From: Thiodiazotropha sp040507035
GTDB taxonomy: Bacteria > Pseudomonadota > Gammaproteobacteria > Chromatiales > Chromatiaceae
Length of the DNA: 64,000 nucleotides
Assembly (NCBI GenBank): GCA_040507035.1
Contig: JBEVVR010000015.1
Location: forward strand, 124,001-188,000
Direction: 5' to 3'
Part shown: positions 52,132 to 62,348 of the stretch, in pieces
Position numbering within the stretch: position 1 is the first letter of the stretch
How the letters are laid out: each line of letters starts with the position of its first letter
The notes under the pieces: model-generated
Databases searched by the model: none
What the model saw: only the letters and a program-made list of their open reading frames with translations
What the model was told of the DNA's origin: nothing
Position numbers and translations under genes: made by a program

Positions 52132-52902
52132 ATGCAGCATCTTTTACAGGCAATCAGCAAATGGGGTGTAATCATCTCATTTGTTCTGCTGTTACTCTCA
52201 CTCGTCTACAAAGACCGCCTTCCCGATCCGGACCACTATGAAGTCAGGCGCCTTGTCGATCCGGTACAGGAATCCACCTTTCGCTCGCCGTTTTGGATCG
52301 AGGCGGAGGGAGAGCGATACCGCATCAAACCGCTTTATGAATATAGCCTGGAGGGTGTTGTGGTCAGTTTTCACGATGCCGATTCATTCAGCGACATCTG
52401 GCATCACGACAGATGGAAAGACTTTCTCAACGTGAGGGACCTGTGTGTCATATGGGGGTCCAATGTCAGCAACGGCGTTTACCAGGACATGAGCTTCGAT
52501 AACGACAGCTGGACCTGTTGGGCCTACTGGCCAGACGCGCAAACCGGGGCCAACTTTCAGATGAACCAACTCTCCAACAACCATCTTCTGGTCAATGACG
52601 ACACCATCAAGGAGGAACTGATGTCCGCAGAGCCAGGTGATCATATCCGCATCAGCGGACAACTGGCCAGTTATGAAAATCCCTCCAACAACTTTAAACG
52701 TGGCAGCAGTACGCGCCGCGACGACACGGGCAACGGGGCCTGCGAGACGATCTATGTTGAGCGTTTTGAGATCGTATCCAAAGCCAATACACGCTGGCGT
52801 GGTGTGCATACCTTCTCTGTCTGGAGCCTGGGCCTCTTTTTGATAGCGTTTCTGATCCTGTTTATCAATACCCCTCCGAAGCGTAAGTCCACGATTTATT
52901 AG
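52132..52902 (+). CDS. Bitopic membrane protein with central soluble domain
   Basis: 256 residues from ATG 52132 (GGAGA 8 bases upstream; an alternative TTG at 52117). One helix at about 9-28 (WGVIISFVLLLLSLVYKD) and one near the C-terminus (TFSVWSLGLFLIAFLILFIN). The middle domain, rich in beta-strand-like and Trp residues (DSWTCWAYWPD, GDHIRISGQLASYENP), may be an OB-type fold facing the periplasm. No family name known to me. The gene follows the membrane protein gene. Confidence 0.75.
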   Translation: MQHLLQAISKWGVIISFVLLLLSLVYKDRLPDPDHYEVRRLVDPVQESTFRSPFWIEAEGERYRIKPLYEYSLEGVVVSFHDADSFSDIWHHDRWKDFLNVRDLCVIWGSNVSNGVYQDMSFDNDSWTCWAYWPDAQTGANFQMNQLSNNHLLVNDDTIKEELMSAEPGDHIRISGQLASYENPSNNFKRGSSTRRDDTGNGACETIYVERFEIVSKANTRWRGVHTFSVWSLGLFLIAFLILFINTPPKRKSTIY

Positions 52903-52959
52903 CTAGTAACGAATGTCCAGATACTTATTCCATGGTTCCAGTTTCAAAGGTGGATAACC

Positions 52960-54192
52960 GTGAGAAACAGAACAACAATTGGCTACTTGTTGGCTGGATT
53001 GTTATTGCTCTTATCCCCAATGGGATGGGCGACAGGTGATAACGATGAAGGCCCCGAATCCGGCGCTATCGATTTACATTTTTTCTGGTCAAAGAGCTGT
53101 CCCCACTGCCAGACAGCCCGCCCCTATGTAGAACATTTGGCAGCGGAGTACGACTGGCTGCAACTGGACTCCCGTATGCTCGATAAGAGTCCGCAGAATG
53201 TGGCGCTCTATGTAGCCATGGCAAAGGCTTTGGGAGAGGAGGCCAAATCGGTTCCCGCCTTTTTCTTCTGTGATCTAATGCTGGTGGGTTTCGACAGTGC
53301 GGAGACCACGGGCAAAGAGCTGGAACATTTACTTCAACAGTGCCGGGCGGGTGATAGCTCCGGCGGCAAGGTGGCCACCGCGGATCTGCCTTTGATCGGT
53401 GATCCCCTCGCCTCAGGCATGTCACTGCCGCTGCTGACCCTGATAATCGCCGGCTTGGATGCCTTCAATCCCTGCGCCTTTTTCGTACTGCTGTTTCTGC
53501 TCAGCCTGCTGGTCAATGCCCGCAGCCGGGGCCGTATGTTACTCGTGGGTGGCGTCTTCGTCTTCTTCTCCGGGGCGATCTACTTCCTGTTTATGGCCGC
53601 TTGGCTCAATCTGTTTCTGCTCACTGGCGGAATACCCTATATAACCCTGTTTGCAGCATTGCTGGCGTTGTTGATCGCTGCCATCAATATCAAGGATTTC
53701 TTCTGGTTTCGCCAAGGACCCTCTTTGTCGATCCCCCAGCAAGCCAAACATGGACTGTTTCATCGAATGCGCGGTCTCATCGGCGTCGAACATCTGCCTA
53801 CCCTGGTGTTGGGCACGGTGGTGCTGGCGATAGCCGCAAACAGCTATGAACTCCTCTGTACAGCCGGCTTTCCCATGGTCTATACACGTATTCTGACCCT
53901 GAATGAACTAAGCGATTTTAACTACTATCTCTATCTGCTGCTCTATAACCTGATCTATGTGTTGCCGCTGTTGATCATCGTCCTGCTCTTCGTCTATACG
54001 ATGGGTCGCTATAAACTCAGTGAACGACAGGGCAGAGTATTGAAGCTGCTATCGGGGTTGATGATGCTTGGTCTGGGAGGTGTATTGCTGATCGCACCCA
54101 ACCTGTTGAGCAATCCGTTAATTGGGTTGATGATCCTGCTGGGGGCACTGATGGTAACCGCGGTGCTTAACCGTATGGTTAAAGCAGCATAA
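52960..54192 (+). CDS. Thioredoxin-like/CcdA-like membrane protein
   Basis: 410 residues from GTG 52960. Signal or first helix (GYLLAGLLLLLSPMGWA), then a periplasmic thioredoxin-like domain with CPHC (Cys 47 and 50: SKSCPHCQTARPYVEHL), then at least six transmembrane helices with NPCAFFVLLFLLSLL and YELLCTAGFPMVYTR, the paired membrane cysteines of CcdA/DsbD-like electron-transfer proteins. Likely transfers reducing power from cytoplasm to a periplasmic Trx-like domain. The order (Trx domain first) differs from DsbD. Confidence 0.88.
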   Translation: MRNRTTIGYLLAGLLLLLSPMGWATGDNDEGPESGAIDLHFFWSKSCPHCQTARPYVEHLAAEYDWLQLDSRMLDKSPQNVALYVAMAKALGEEAKSVPAFFFCDLMLVGFDSAETTGKELEHLLQQCRAGDSSGGKVATADLPLIGDPLASGMSLPLLTLIIAGLDAFNPCAFFVLLFLLSLLVNARSRGRMLLVGGVFVFFSGAIYFLFMAAWLNLFLLTGGIPYITLFAALLALLIAAINIKDFFWFRQGPSLSIPQQAKHGLFHRMRGLIGVEHLPTLVLGTVVLAIAANSYELLCTAGFPMVYTRILTLNELSDFNYYLYLLLYNLIYVLPLLIIVLLFVYTMGRYKLSERQGRVLKLLSGLMMLGLGGVLLIAPNLLSNPLIGLMILLGALMVTAVLNRMVKAA

Positions 54193-54195
54193 ACA

Positions 54196-54252
54196 GGGTC
54201 AGAGAACAAATACCTCTAATATTCGAAACAATTGTCCTCTGACCCCATTTGT
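54196..54252. repeat. Inverted-repeat element, copy 1
   Basis: GGGTCAGAG (54196-54204) and CTCTGACCC (54237-54245) form an inverted repeat. The 36 bases at 54217-54252 recur with two mismatches at 55915-55950. The element lies between the thioredoxin-like gene and the minus-strand gene ending at 54258. Confidence 0.8.
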
Positions 54253-54257
54253 ACTCA

Positions 54258-55856
54258 TCAATCTATCTCTTTTCCATCAATTACATTCTTTATACTGTCT
54301 TTTACATCCGCATCGGGTTCTAACTTGTAAGCGCTCTTCAAACTATCTGTTATTTTTTCTCCACGAATATCAAGACTCCATGCTGTAAGTGCTTTCAAGG
54401 CCATATTACGATTACGGATCACCGGACTTTGTAAACCGGTCAGTATCAGTTTTTCCCCCTTTCCGGGATACTGATCCAGATCTTGCAGAATGTAGTCCAA
54501 TACAGAATGCCAATTATATTCTGGGCCCATACCCATTTCGTCTGCCGCTCCAGTGGATATGCTATCGAGTGGGATCTTGGATTCAGCAAGTGACAAAATC
54601 GCATCAATTCTCTCCAAGTTGCTTTCACGCATGACATAAAACCATCTTCCCGAATCTGCTGGTTCTTCTATAAGCCTATGCCAGTGGATGTCCCATGTAT
54701 CCATTTTCAAATATCGTGCGGCCCTATCGGCATTGAAAAAATCCATGTTGTCAGCGCTTTTTAATGCCTTTTCGGTAATTGTTTTCCATTCAATGTCATT
54801 GAGCAGATTCTCGAGCGTTGATAAAGCCCGCTCACGCGTATGTAGCTGCCATCCGCTTGACTTTTGTTCTTCAATATCCCAACTGTCGCTAGAAAGATAT
54901 CCTTTGATCGCCTGAAGAACTAAATAGTGCTTCAATTGTTTTGGTTGATTAGTAAAGTGATGGAGATACATGGAAATAACATCAGCCGCATCATCATACT
55001 CATAGATGTCTCTTGCAGGCCCACCGCTTATCAATGCTTCAATCAGATCACCGGCTGAATTGAACATACCTTTATCCAGGCTTGTTATTTTGAGTGATTC
55101 TCTAAGCTTGCCGGATGTGGCACAGATGTATGCCAGATATTCATACATGATACTGTTCTTGTATCCATCTCGCAGCATCCACTCCTGTATCTCCTTGTTA
55201 TCTGTTCCTTCCAAACTCTCAACCAGGTGAATCCTGCCCCATCCATTAACTTTCTTGGCCAAGTCGAAAAGGTCACCTTCTGGCTGTTGCGACATATTTG
55301 AGAGTGCCACTGCAGAAAACAGTGTAAATTCTTCATGTTTACCCAAAAGCATGATGAGTGGCTTGTCATTCGAATCTTGGATAATGCCGAGTAATGCGAT
55401 ACCGAACTTTACAGGCCCGCGGTCTGGAGATTCTTTTGCAAGGAAATTGGCAAATGTATGCAAATAGGGTTCAGGTGAAATATTAAGGGCAACAGCTTTT
55501 TCGATAGATTCATCAATATAGTCCAGCACTGAATCTTCTTGAAGAATCTTGTATAACTCTATTTTTGATGAATCCTTACCAGTTTGCGAAATAACTTTTA
55601 ACAGATGAGCGATCCTCTTGGATTGTTCCTCACTTTGACTTCCACCCCCATGATGTCCAAATGCACCATCCATGGCTCCTGATACCCAGCGCAATTCACC
55701 TTCCTTAAACCGAATTTCATCATCAGGAAGCTTGTCGTAATCCTCTGGCAAACGTTCGGTTTGTTTATCCAGGTTTTGCTTGATGAACGCATATATGGAA
55801 ACTCTTCCATACCATGGCGTTTCAGTTTTTCCTTTTCTTTCGAATATCGAAAACAT
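54258..55856 (-). CDS. Large alpha-helical protein of unknown function, AT-rich
   Basis: 532 residues, soluble, no signal peptide. It is made of many helical segments (HEAT/ARM-like: DLFDLAKKVNGWGRIHLVESL; SKIPLDSISTG; YILQDLDQYPGKGEKLIL; SPVIRNRNMALKALTAWSL). Base composition is clearly lower in GC than the surrounding genes, and the gene is flanked by copies of a 36-base repeat. No toxin or enzyme motif is visible. A protection or immunity-type role for accessory helical-repeat proteins is possible, but not shown. Start ATG 55856. Confidence 0.75.
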   Translation of the reverse strand: MFSIFERKGKTETPWYGRVSIYAFIKQNLDKQTERLPEDYDKLPDDEIRFKEGELRWVSGAMDGAFGHHGGGSQSEEQSKRIAHLLKVISQTGKDSSKIELYKILQEDSVLDYIDESIEKAVALNISPEPYLHTFANFLAKESPDRGPVKFGIALLGIIQDSNDKPLIMLLGKHEEFTLFSAVALSNMSQQPEGDLFDLAKKVNGWGRIHLVESLEGTDNKEIQEWMLRDGYKNSIMYEYLAYICATSGKLRESLKITSLDKGMFNSAGDLIEALISGGPARDIYEYDDAADVISMYLHHFTNQPKQLKHYLVLQAIKGYLSSDSWDIEEQKSSGWQLHTRERALSTLENLLNDIEWKTITEKALKSADNMDFFNADRAARYLKMDTWDIHWHRLIEEPADSGRWFYVMRESNLERIDAILSLAESKIPLDSISTGAADEMGMGPEYNWHSVLDYILQDLDQYPGKGEKLILTGLQSPVIRNRNMALKALTAWSLDIRGEKITDSLKSAYKLEPDADVKDSIKNVIDGKEID

Positions 55857-55914
55857 GTCAACTTCCAGTATTATGATAACGATTAAAACAAACAGGCCAG
55901 ACTATAAATACCGT

Positions 55915-55950
55915 TAATATTAGAAACAATTGTTCTCTGACCCCATTTGT
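55915..55950. repeat. Direct repeat, copy 2
   Basis: 36 bases almost identical (two mismatches) to 54217-54252, same orientation; includes CTCTGACCCCATTTGT. Together the two copies bracket the 532-residue gene, 1.7 kb apart. Confidence 0.8.
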
Positions 55951-55963
55951 GCATTTGTAAATA

Positions 55964-56410
55964 TTATTCATACATCATTCTTGACAACTGAGTCAAAATG
56001 TCGCGAGTGCTGCCAATTTGAATATATATGAGCGGTGCAATAAATACTAACGAAATAAGCGATAAGGCAATCGTAGCAGGATCACCTGGTTTAAATACAA
56101 CTCCGCACATCGGAAGAACAATAAAAACAACAAGCAGAGTCTTATAAAAAATATTTTTAAACCTGTATGCTTTTAACTTACTGACTAAATCCGTTACCGG
56201 AAACACATCGTATCCATACGCTTTATTGGCGACTTTCCGACTGATCATGGCTATATATTCGCAGTCATCCGTATAAAGATCGCCCTTGGATTCTGTGCGT
56301 AAAATTTTATTATTGTTGATAGAAAACCTATATTTATACTTCGTACCCCCTTGTGTACCCTGACCTTTTTCTATGTCTCTATTTTCGATTTTGCCTTTAA
56401 TAATTTCCAC
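55964..56410 (-). CDS. Small membrane protein, AT-rich
   Basis: 148 residues. A beta-like N-terminal half with SKGDLYTDDCEYIAMISRK, then two transmembrane helices (TLLVVFIVLPMCGVVF; ATIALSLISLVFIAPLIYI). Looks like a DUF3592-type envelope protein, by memory. AT-rich codon usage like its neighbour at 54258, so probably acquired together. Function unknown. Confidence 0.7.
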   Translation of the reverse strand: MEIIKGKIENRDIEKGQGTQGGTKYKYRFSINNNKILRTESKGDLYTDDCEYIAMISRKVANKAYGYDVFPVTDLVSKLKAYRFKNIFYKTLLVVFIVLPMCGVVFKPGDPATIALSLISLVFIAPLIYIQIGSTRDILTQLSRMMYE

Positions 56411-56493
56411 GATCTTTTATTTTTCACTTGTATCGATATCTCGCCGCTATTTTTTAACGACTATACATGCGGTGTTGAACACTAGCCAAGCGT

Positions 56494-57168
56494 TCAAACA
56501 TCCCCCCACATCCGCAACAAATTCGCATAAGACTTATCCACCAACCCGGTAGTCTCAGCCTCCGGCGCCGTCGCCAACAGATGCTCCCTGGCCAGGTCCA
56601 GTTCATACAGCAACTCCCGCCGCGCCGGATCCCGCACATAACTCTGAATCCAGGCCAGCGCCACCAAGCGCTCCCCCTCGGTCACCTCCGCCACATGGTG
56701 CAGGCTTGAAGAGGGATAGATCACCGCACTTCCTGCCTTCAATTTCACCCGTTTCTCGCCAAAGGTGGTGCGCACCACCAGCTCCCCTCCCTCATAGGTC
56801 TCGGGCTCGCGTAAAAATATCGTCATCGATACATCGCTGCGGAAGCGTTGGCCGCTGAGTCCCATCAGCGGATCGTCCACATGATCGCCATAGGTCATAC
56901 CGGGTTGGTAGCGGGCGAAGATCGGATCGGCCATGCGATAGGGCAGCACCGCAGAGCGGAAGGTTGGATTGTTGCCCATGGCGCTGGTGAGGATGCGGAT
57001 CAGCAGCTCCATCTGCTTCTGTTCGCCCTTGAGCTCCTCATTGTTTTTTACTCGCTGTGCCGCCTTGCCGGCGGTGAGTTTGCCGTCGACGAACTGGGCC
57101 TGGGCCAGCACCTGGTCGATCTTCTGCAGTTGGGGTTGTTGTAGCAGGCCTTCGATCTCAACCAACAT
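56494..57168 (-). CDS. piuC: PKHD-type Fe(II)/2-oxoglutarate hydroxylase (PiuC family)
   Basis: 224 residues. Fe(II) ligands HxD in YGDHVDDPLM and the distal His in SSSLHHVAEVTEG, plus the 2-oxoglutarate-binding Arg in GERLVAL. N-terminus LVEIEGLLQQPQLQKIDQVL and FVDGKLTAGKAA are typical of PiuC/YbiX. PiuC proteins are linked to iron uptake. The gene overlaps the next one downstream in coding direction (57158), so they are likely co-expressed. Confidence 0.94.
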   Translation of the reverse strand: MLVEIEGLLQQPQLQKIDQVLAQAQFVDGKLTAGKAAQRVKNNEELKGEQKQMELLIRILTSAMGNNPTFRSAVLPYRMADPIFARYQPGMTYGDHVDDPLMGLSGQRFRSDVSMTIFLREPETYEGGELVVRTTFGEKRVKLKAGSAVIYPSSSLHHVAEVTEGERLVALAWIQSYVRDPARRELLYELDLAREHLLATAPEAETTGLVDKSYANLLRMWGDV

Positions 57169-57553
57169 CGGTGTCTCCTTGGATACGCTCCAACGCCGCC
57201 TGCATGCCTGAAGTCTCGATGGGGAAGGTCAGCACGGCATTCACCGGATAGCGCTGTTTTACTTTTTCCAAATTCTCAAGATATTTAGCATCGATCAGTA
57301 CAATCACCTTGGCCTCCACACCATAACGCTGCAGGGTGGCGAGGAGGGATTCCAGGTTGCTGATACGGTCGCGGAATTGGGGATCAGCGTAGTACTCCGC
57401 GACAACGACCTTCGGGCGATGGCGTTTCAACCAGGCCTGGGCCTTGCGCACCGAGTTGACCATCTCCACCCGGTAGCCGCAACGCTGATAGAGGGGCACA
57501 AAGTTGGGATAGCCTCCCAATTCGACCAATGCGAGTAATTCCCGATCTTCCAT
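57158..57553 (-). CDS. Conserved small protein with receiver-like fold
   Basis: 131 residues. Alternating strands and helices with RPKVVVAEYYADPQF and KVIVLIDAKYLE resemble a response-regulator receiver fold, but the usual Asp-Thr-Lys site is not clear. It overlaps the PiuC-type gene start by 11 bases. No assignment beyond this. Confidence 0.75.
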   Translation of the reverse strand: MEDRELLALVELGGYPNFVPLYQRCGYRVEMVNSVRKAQAWLKRHRPKVVVAEYYADPQFRDRISNLESLLATLQRYGVEAKVIVLIDAKYLENLEKVKQRYPVNAVLTFPIETSGMQAALERIQGDTDVG

Positions 57554-57651
57554 ATGCTTGATTTTACCTCACCGTGGCCCGATCATAGCCGTCGAACCTT
57601 CGCGCGATGCCGAGCTTCACAACTAAAATCACTACAGCAGTTTTCAGACCC

Positions 57652-57975
57652 ATGCAACTCAATCTGATTATCGACGACTGGTCAATGAACCTGGAGATAC
57701 CCGACGACTACCTGGAGTCGATGCAGGATTCATTCGAGAAGATGGACAGGGATATGGACAGGGGTTGGCAGCTTGGCCAACGTTGGGTCAGGGATCCCGA
57801 CCCCACCCAGCGCTGCCAGTTGGTTGCCGGCAAACTGCTGACCGCGTTGGAGACCGACAACGAGCAGCTGGCGATGATGATGGGGGGCTATATCCTGTCG
57901 CGCATGCCCGAAGTGAAACAGGTGATCATAGACAACACCGGCTCACCGGAGGAGACCAGCTTCAGCAACAATTGA
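57652..57975 (+). CDS. Small conserved hypothetical protein
   Basis: About 107 residues from ATG 57652 (frame open to 57607; no good Shine-Dalgarno at either). Acidic, helix-rich (YLESMQDSFEKMDRDMDRGWQLGQRW; QRCQLVAGKLLTALETDNEQLAMMMGGYILSRMP). No signal peptide. Convergent with the gene at 57979. Unknown function. Confidence 0.65.
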   Translation: MQLNLIIDDWSMNLEIPDDYLESMQDSFEKMDRDMDRGWQLGQRWVRDPDPTQRCQLVAGKLLTALETDNEQLAMMMGGYILSRMPEVKQVIIDNTGSPEETSFSNN

Positions 57976-57978
57976 GCC

Positions 57979-59022
57979 CTAGAGCGGGTTGGCCTCGAGC
58001 AGTGAGGTGATCTCAACCCGGGCCCGCTCCGGCTGTTCGCGGTAGAGCCTCAACAGGCCCATCGCCAAGTCCTGCCAATGCTCCCTGCCCGCCTGGGCCG
58101 CTGTTAGCAATGGTTCCCAATTCCCCTCTTTGTGCCAGCTCTCATAGGCGGCTATCAGGCTGGGAAAGAGTTTTTTGCGCATCCCGGTGATGCCTCCCAT
58201 GTAGAAGTGTATCGAGGCGCGATCCTCCCGTTCGATGAGACGCGGCAGGGTGACCTGGCAGTCGGCCAGGTGGTCACGCAACGCCCGCGCCATCAGTTCC
58301 GCCGGGGAGTGGCCGAGATCGGATAGCATCTGGTTCCACACATCGCCCAGCACCCTGCCCGCCTGATACTCCCCCTGCTCGTGGAGCAGCACCACATCCA
58401 GCTCCTTCTCCACCATCTCGTCAAGGGCGCGTTCAAGATCGGCCTCGAAATCGTAGTAGGTAAAGGCGCGGCCCATGGCGTTGTCGGGACGATGCCAGCG
58501 CCAGTTTTCCAGGCGCTCCCAGAGCAGGCGGCGGAACGACTCGCGACGGATGTAGATGCGATCACCTTGACTCATCGCCGCCGGGGCCATCAGATCCCGC
58601 GCCAGTTCACGCCCGGCAACCCAGACAGAGGCGCCCCCAGGCTCCTCCCGGCGCTCCAGGTGACCGAGAAAGAAGAGGGGTTTGCTCTTGGAGCCGTAGC
58701 CGGCGCTGTAGACCAGGCCATAGGGGTCGAGCAGTTGATTGACCCTGTCGGCGTCGAAGGGATCGATCGACTCCCCCTCGAAAGGCAGGGGTGCGAAATC
58801 ATCGTCGCTGAGGGTGTCCCAGAGCTTCTCCCGTTCAGTCAGCCACTCGCCCACCGACTCGTTGCTCAGGGTGGCCCCGTAGTCGAGGCCGTTCTCCCAG
58901 CGGTAATACTCGCGCATTTTCAACAGATAGGTGCAGAGACCATAGTCGGTGCCGTGGCGGGCATCGGAGATATGGCAGTTGCGCTGCACGGCACAGCAGA
59001 GTTCTCGCAGAGAGCCCTTCAT
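57979..59022 (-). CDS. Conserved protein (Sfum_1244-like), unknown function
   Basis: 347 residues, soluble. The N-terminus MKGSLRELCCAVQRNCHISDARHGTDYGLCTYLLKMREYY-type block (residues 9-40) with several cysteines and the conserved HISDARH is characteristic of a family named Sfum_1244, from memory. Later FLGHLERRE and MGGITGMRKKLFPSLIAAYE are further landmarks. Unknown activity; the conserved Cys and His residues suggest metal or cofactor binding. Confidence 0.8.
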   Translation of the reverse strand: MKGSLRELCCAVQRNCHISDARHGTDYGLCTYLLKMREYYRWENGLDYGATLSNESVGEWLTEREKLWDTLSDDDFAPLPFEGESIDPFDADRVNQLLDPYGLVYSAGYGSKSKPLFFLGHLERREEPGGASVWVAGRELARDLMAPAAMSQGDRIYIRRESFRRLLWERLENWRWHRPDNAMGRAFTYYDFEADLERALDEMVEKELDVVLLHEQGEYQAGRVLGDVWNQMLSDLGHSPAELMARALRDHLADCQVTLPRLIEREDRASIHFYMGGITGMRKKLFPSLIAAYESWHKEGNWEPLLTAAQAGREHWQDLAMGLLRLYREQPERARVEITSLLEANPL

Positions 59023-59206
59023 CGGCCTGCCTCGGCAACGACTGATAGTAACGCGGCGTCGTCGGGGTATCTCATGGTGCTAATGCCTCATCTACTCCAG
59101 GAGCAAGTCGTATTCGTAATCCTATCCCGGCAGAGGCCATTTACCACCCCCCTTTGTTCAGGGAAATCAGCAGGCATTATCGATTTTAATCCTATACATC
59201 ATGCAG

Positions 59207-60272
<1,066 letters not shown>

Positions 60273-60280
<8 letters not shown>

Positions 60281-60755
60281 GCCCTCGCTCCTGCAGCAAC
60301 ACCACGGCCATCGCGGCTATACCCTCGGCGCGTCCGGTGAAGCCCATACCCTCGGTGGTGGTTGCCTTGATATTGACCCGCTGTTGTTCTATTTGTAGAT
60401 CATCGGCCAGGCAGTTGCGCATGGCTTCGACATGGGGGGCCAGCTTGGGACGCTGGGCGATGATGGTCATATCCGCATTGGCCAGAGCGAAGCCGTTACG
60501 CTGGAGCTGTTGGATCACCTGGCGCAGCAGCACCCGGCTGTCGATCCCCGCATAGGCCTGGTCAGTGTCGGGAAAGTGTCTGCCGATATCCCCCAGCCCG
60601 GCGGCACCAAGCAGGGCATCGCAGAGGGCATGGATCAGCACATCCCCATCGGAGTGGGCCTTAAGGCCCTGATCATGGGGCACTTCGACGCCCCCTAGCA
60701 CCAGGCGGGAGCCGGTTTCAAAACGATGAGCGTCAAAGCCTTGTCCAATACGCAT
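60273..60755 (-). CDS. ispF: 2-C-methyl-D-erythritol 2,4-cyclodiphosphate synthase
   Basis: Isoprenoid (MEP) pathway enzyme. 160 residues from ATG 60755 with AAGGTGA upstream (GTG 60764 is an alternative). Motifs RIGQGFDAHRFETG (metal ligands D and H), HSDGDVLIHALCDALLGAAGLGDIG, and DMTIIAQRPK are intact. Overlaps truD. Usually next to ispD; here an HDOD gene on the plus strand intervenes. Confidence 0.98.
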
Positions 60756-60879
60756 CCGGGTCACCTTAGAGTAAAGTGTCGACCAGTGGGGCCGTTATCA
60801 TGAACTGACATTGTACGTAAAGCTCCGATCAAATGCCGCCTGTTATAGTGGACGGACCCAACCACCGAGCAATAAAAAA

Positions 60880-62130
60880 ATGATCCAAAGAGTAACCGCA
60901 GTCAGCAGCAATAATGTAAAGAAAATTCCCATCCTTAGATATCTGCCGAAACGGGTGCTGGACTATGTTTTGTCCGAAACCCATGTGGAGCATGAGAACG
61001 CCGGGGTCAGTATCGTCGCCAATGGCGAGGCTAATGATAGGGTCTTTTTCCTGCTTCAGGGCGAGGTCGAGGTTATGTCGGCTGATGGCAAACGGAGGAC
61101 CGTGCAGTCGGATCAGACAATCAGCCCATTGCTAGCGGAAAATATCACCACTGACAGAGATATCAGCAGCATTACCGCAGTGGACCTGTTGACCCTGCCC
61201 AGGGAGCTCTACAACGCTATCAAGAGCCTACCTCCGGTTGTGAATGCACGCAGCAACCAAACCATTGAGCTGAAGGATTCGGAAGGACCGGAAGACAGCC
61301 TCTATTGGGAGTTCTACGAAGCGATCAAGAACGATACCCTGGAACTCCCCAGCATGCCGGACATCACCATGCGTATCGCCAAGGTGATCAACGATCCCAA
61401 TACCGATAGCGAAGAGATCGCACGGGTGGTACAGGCCGATCCCACGGTGGCCGGACGCATCATCAACGTGGTCAACAGTGCCGCCTACCGGGGAAAACAA
61501 CAGATCGATACCCTCCCCGATGCGGTCACCCGCCTCGGACGCTCGGTGACCCACAACCTGGTGATCAGCTTTGCCCTGGGCAAGCTCTTCAACAGCCGTT
61601 CGCAGGCCTTGAAGAAGCGCATGATCGATCTCTGGAAACATGTCAGCTATGTGGCACCCATCTGCCATGAGCTGGCCCAGGTCACCCCGGGGCTGGAAAA
61701 CGATCAGGCTCTTTTATGCGGTCTGTTACACGATATCGGCGCACTCGCGATCCTCGGTGCCGCCTCAAGCAAACCCGAGCTGGCGGAAAACCCGGTGCTG
61801 CTCGACCGCATCATCGATAACCTGAAGGGTGAGGTCGGAGCGATGGTACTTCGCAAGTGGGAGTTCCCCGACTACTTCGTCCAGGCGGCGCTGCATGCCG
61901 AGGATTGGATGGAGGACATCAGCCACGAAGCCGACTATGTCGACCTGGTGGTGGTGGCCCAACTGCACGCCTATGTGGGCACCCCAAAGATGCATACCCT
62001 GCCCCGGCTCGATCTGGTCCCGGCGTTCCATAAATTGGCACTGGGCAAGCTGACGCCGAGGCACTCCATCGGCATTATCGACAACGCGAAGGATCAGATA
62101 CGGGAGTTGCGGGAGTTGTTGGCGATCTAA
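60880..62130 (+). CDS. HDOD domain protein with N-terminal cyclic-nucleotide-binding-like domain
   Basis: 416 residues from ATG 60880 (frame open to 60811). An N-terminal cNMP-binding-like domain (about 15-120: VSIVANGEANDRVFFLLQGEVEVMS) is followed by an HDOD domain (about 145-350: LPSMPDITMRIAKVINDPNTDSEEIARVVQADP; LLCGLLHDIGALAIL). HDOD proteins act in signalling, often c-di-GMP or motility linked. It is the only plus-strand gene between ispF and ispD. Confidence 0.92.
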   Translation: MIQRVTAVSSNNVKKIPILRYLPKRVLDYVLSETHVEHENAGVSIVANGEANDRVFFLLQGEVEVMSADGKRRTVQSDQTISPLLAENITTDRDISSITAVDLLTLPRELYNAIKSLPPVVNARSNQTIELKDSEGPEDSLYWEFYEAIKNDTLELPSMPDITMRIAKVINDPNTDSEEIARVVQADPTVAGRIINVVNSAAYRGKQQIDTLPDAVTRLGRSVTHNLVISFALGKLFNSRSQALKKRMIDLWKHVSYVAPICHELAQVTPGLENDQALLCGLLHDIGALAILGAASSKPELAENPVLLDRIIDNLKGEVGAMVLRKWEFPDYFVQAALHAEDWMEDISHEADYVDLVVVAQLHAYVGTPKMHTLPRLDLVPAFHKLALGKLTPRHSIGIIDNAKDQIRELRELLAI

Positions 62131-62144
62131 AGATGAAGAAGAGG

Positions 62145-62202
62145 GTCCGCAAATGAACGCTAATAAACGCAAATATTATTTTTTCCCACGCTCCAGCGTG
62201 GG
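62145..62202. repeat. Dispersed repeat, member 2, plus small palindrome
   Basis: 62145-62174 is 30 bases with two mismatches to 6246-6275. It is followed by CCCACGCT-CC-AGCGTGGG at 62185-62202. No T-run follows the palindrome on either strand. The second arm seen in member 1 is missing here. Confidence 0.7.
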
Positions 62203-62348
62203 ATTGCATACAACCAGTCCTTAAACCAGCTTCACGAAAACGAGATCAGAGTGCACGGTGCGGCAAACCGCACCCTACTTATCCTGTAGGTAAAAGAATG
62301 GTACTTGAACCTTCTTTATTTGCATTGATTTGCGATAAAGGTTTTAAA

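Noticed and set aside
62185..62202. Rho-independent terminator after the HDOD gene
   Set aside because: The stem CCCACGCT/AGCGTGGG has T before it and no T after it on the plus strand, and A after it on the minus strand.
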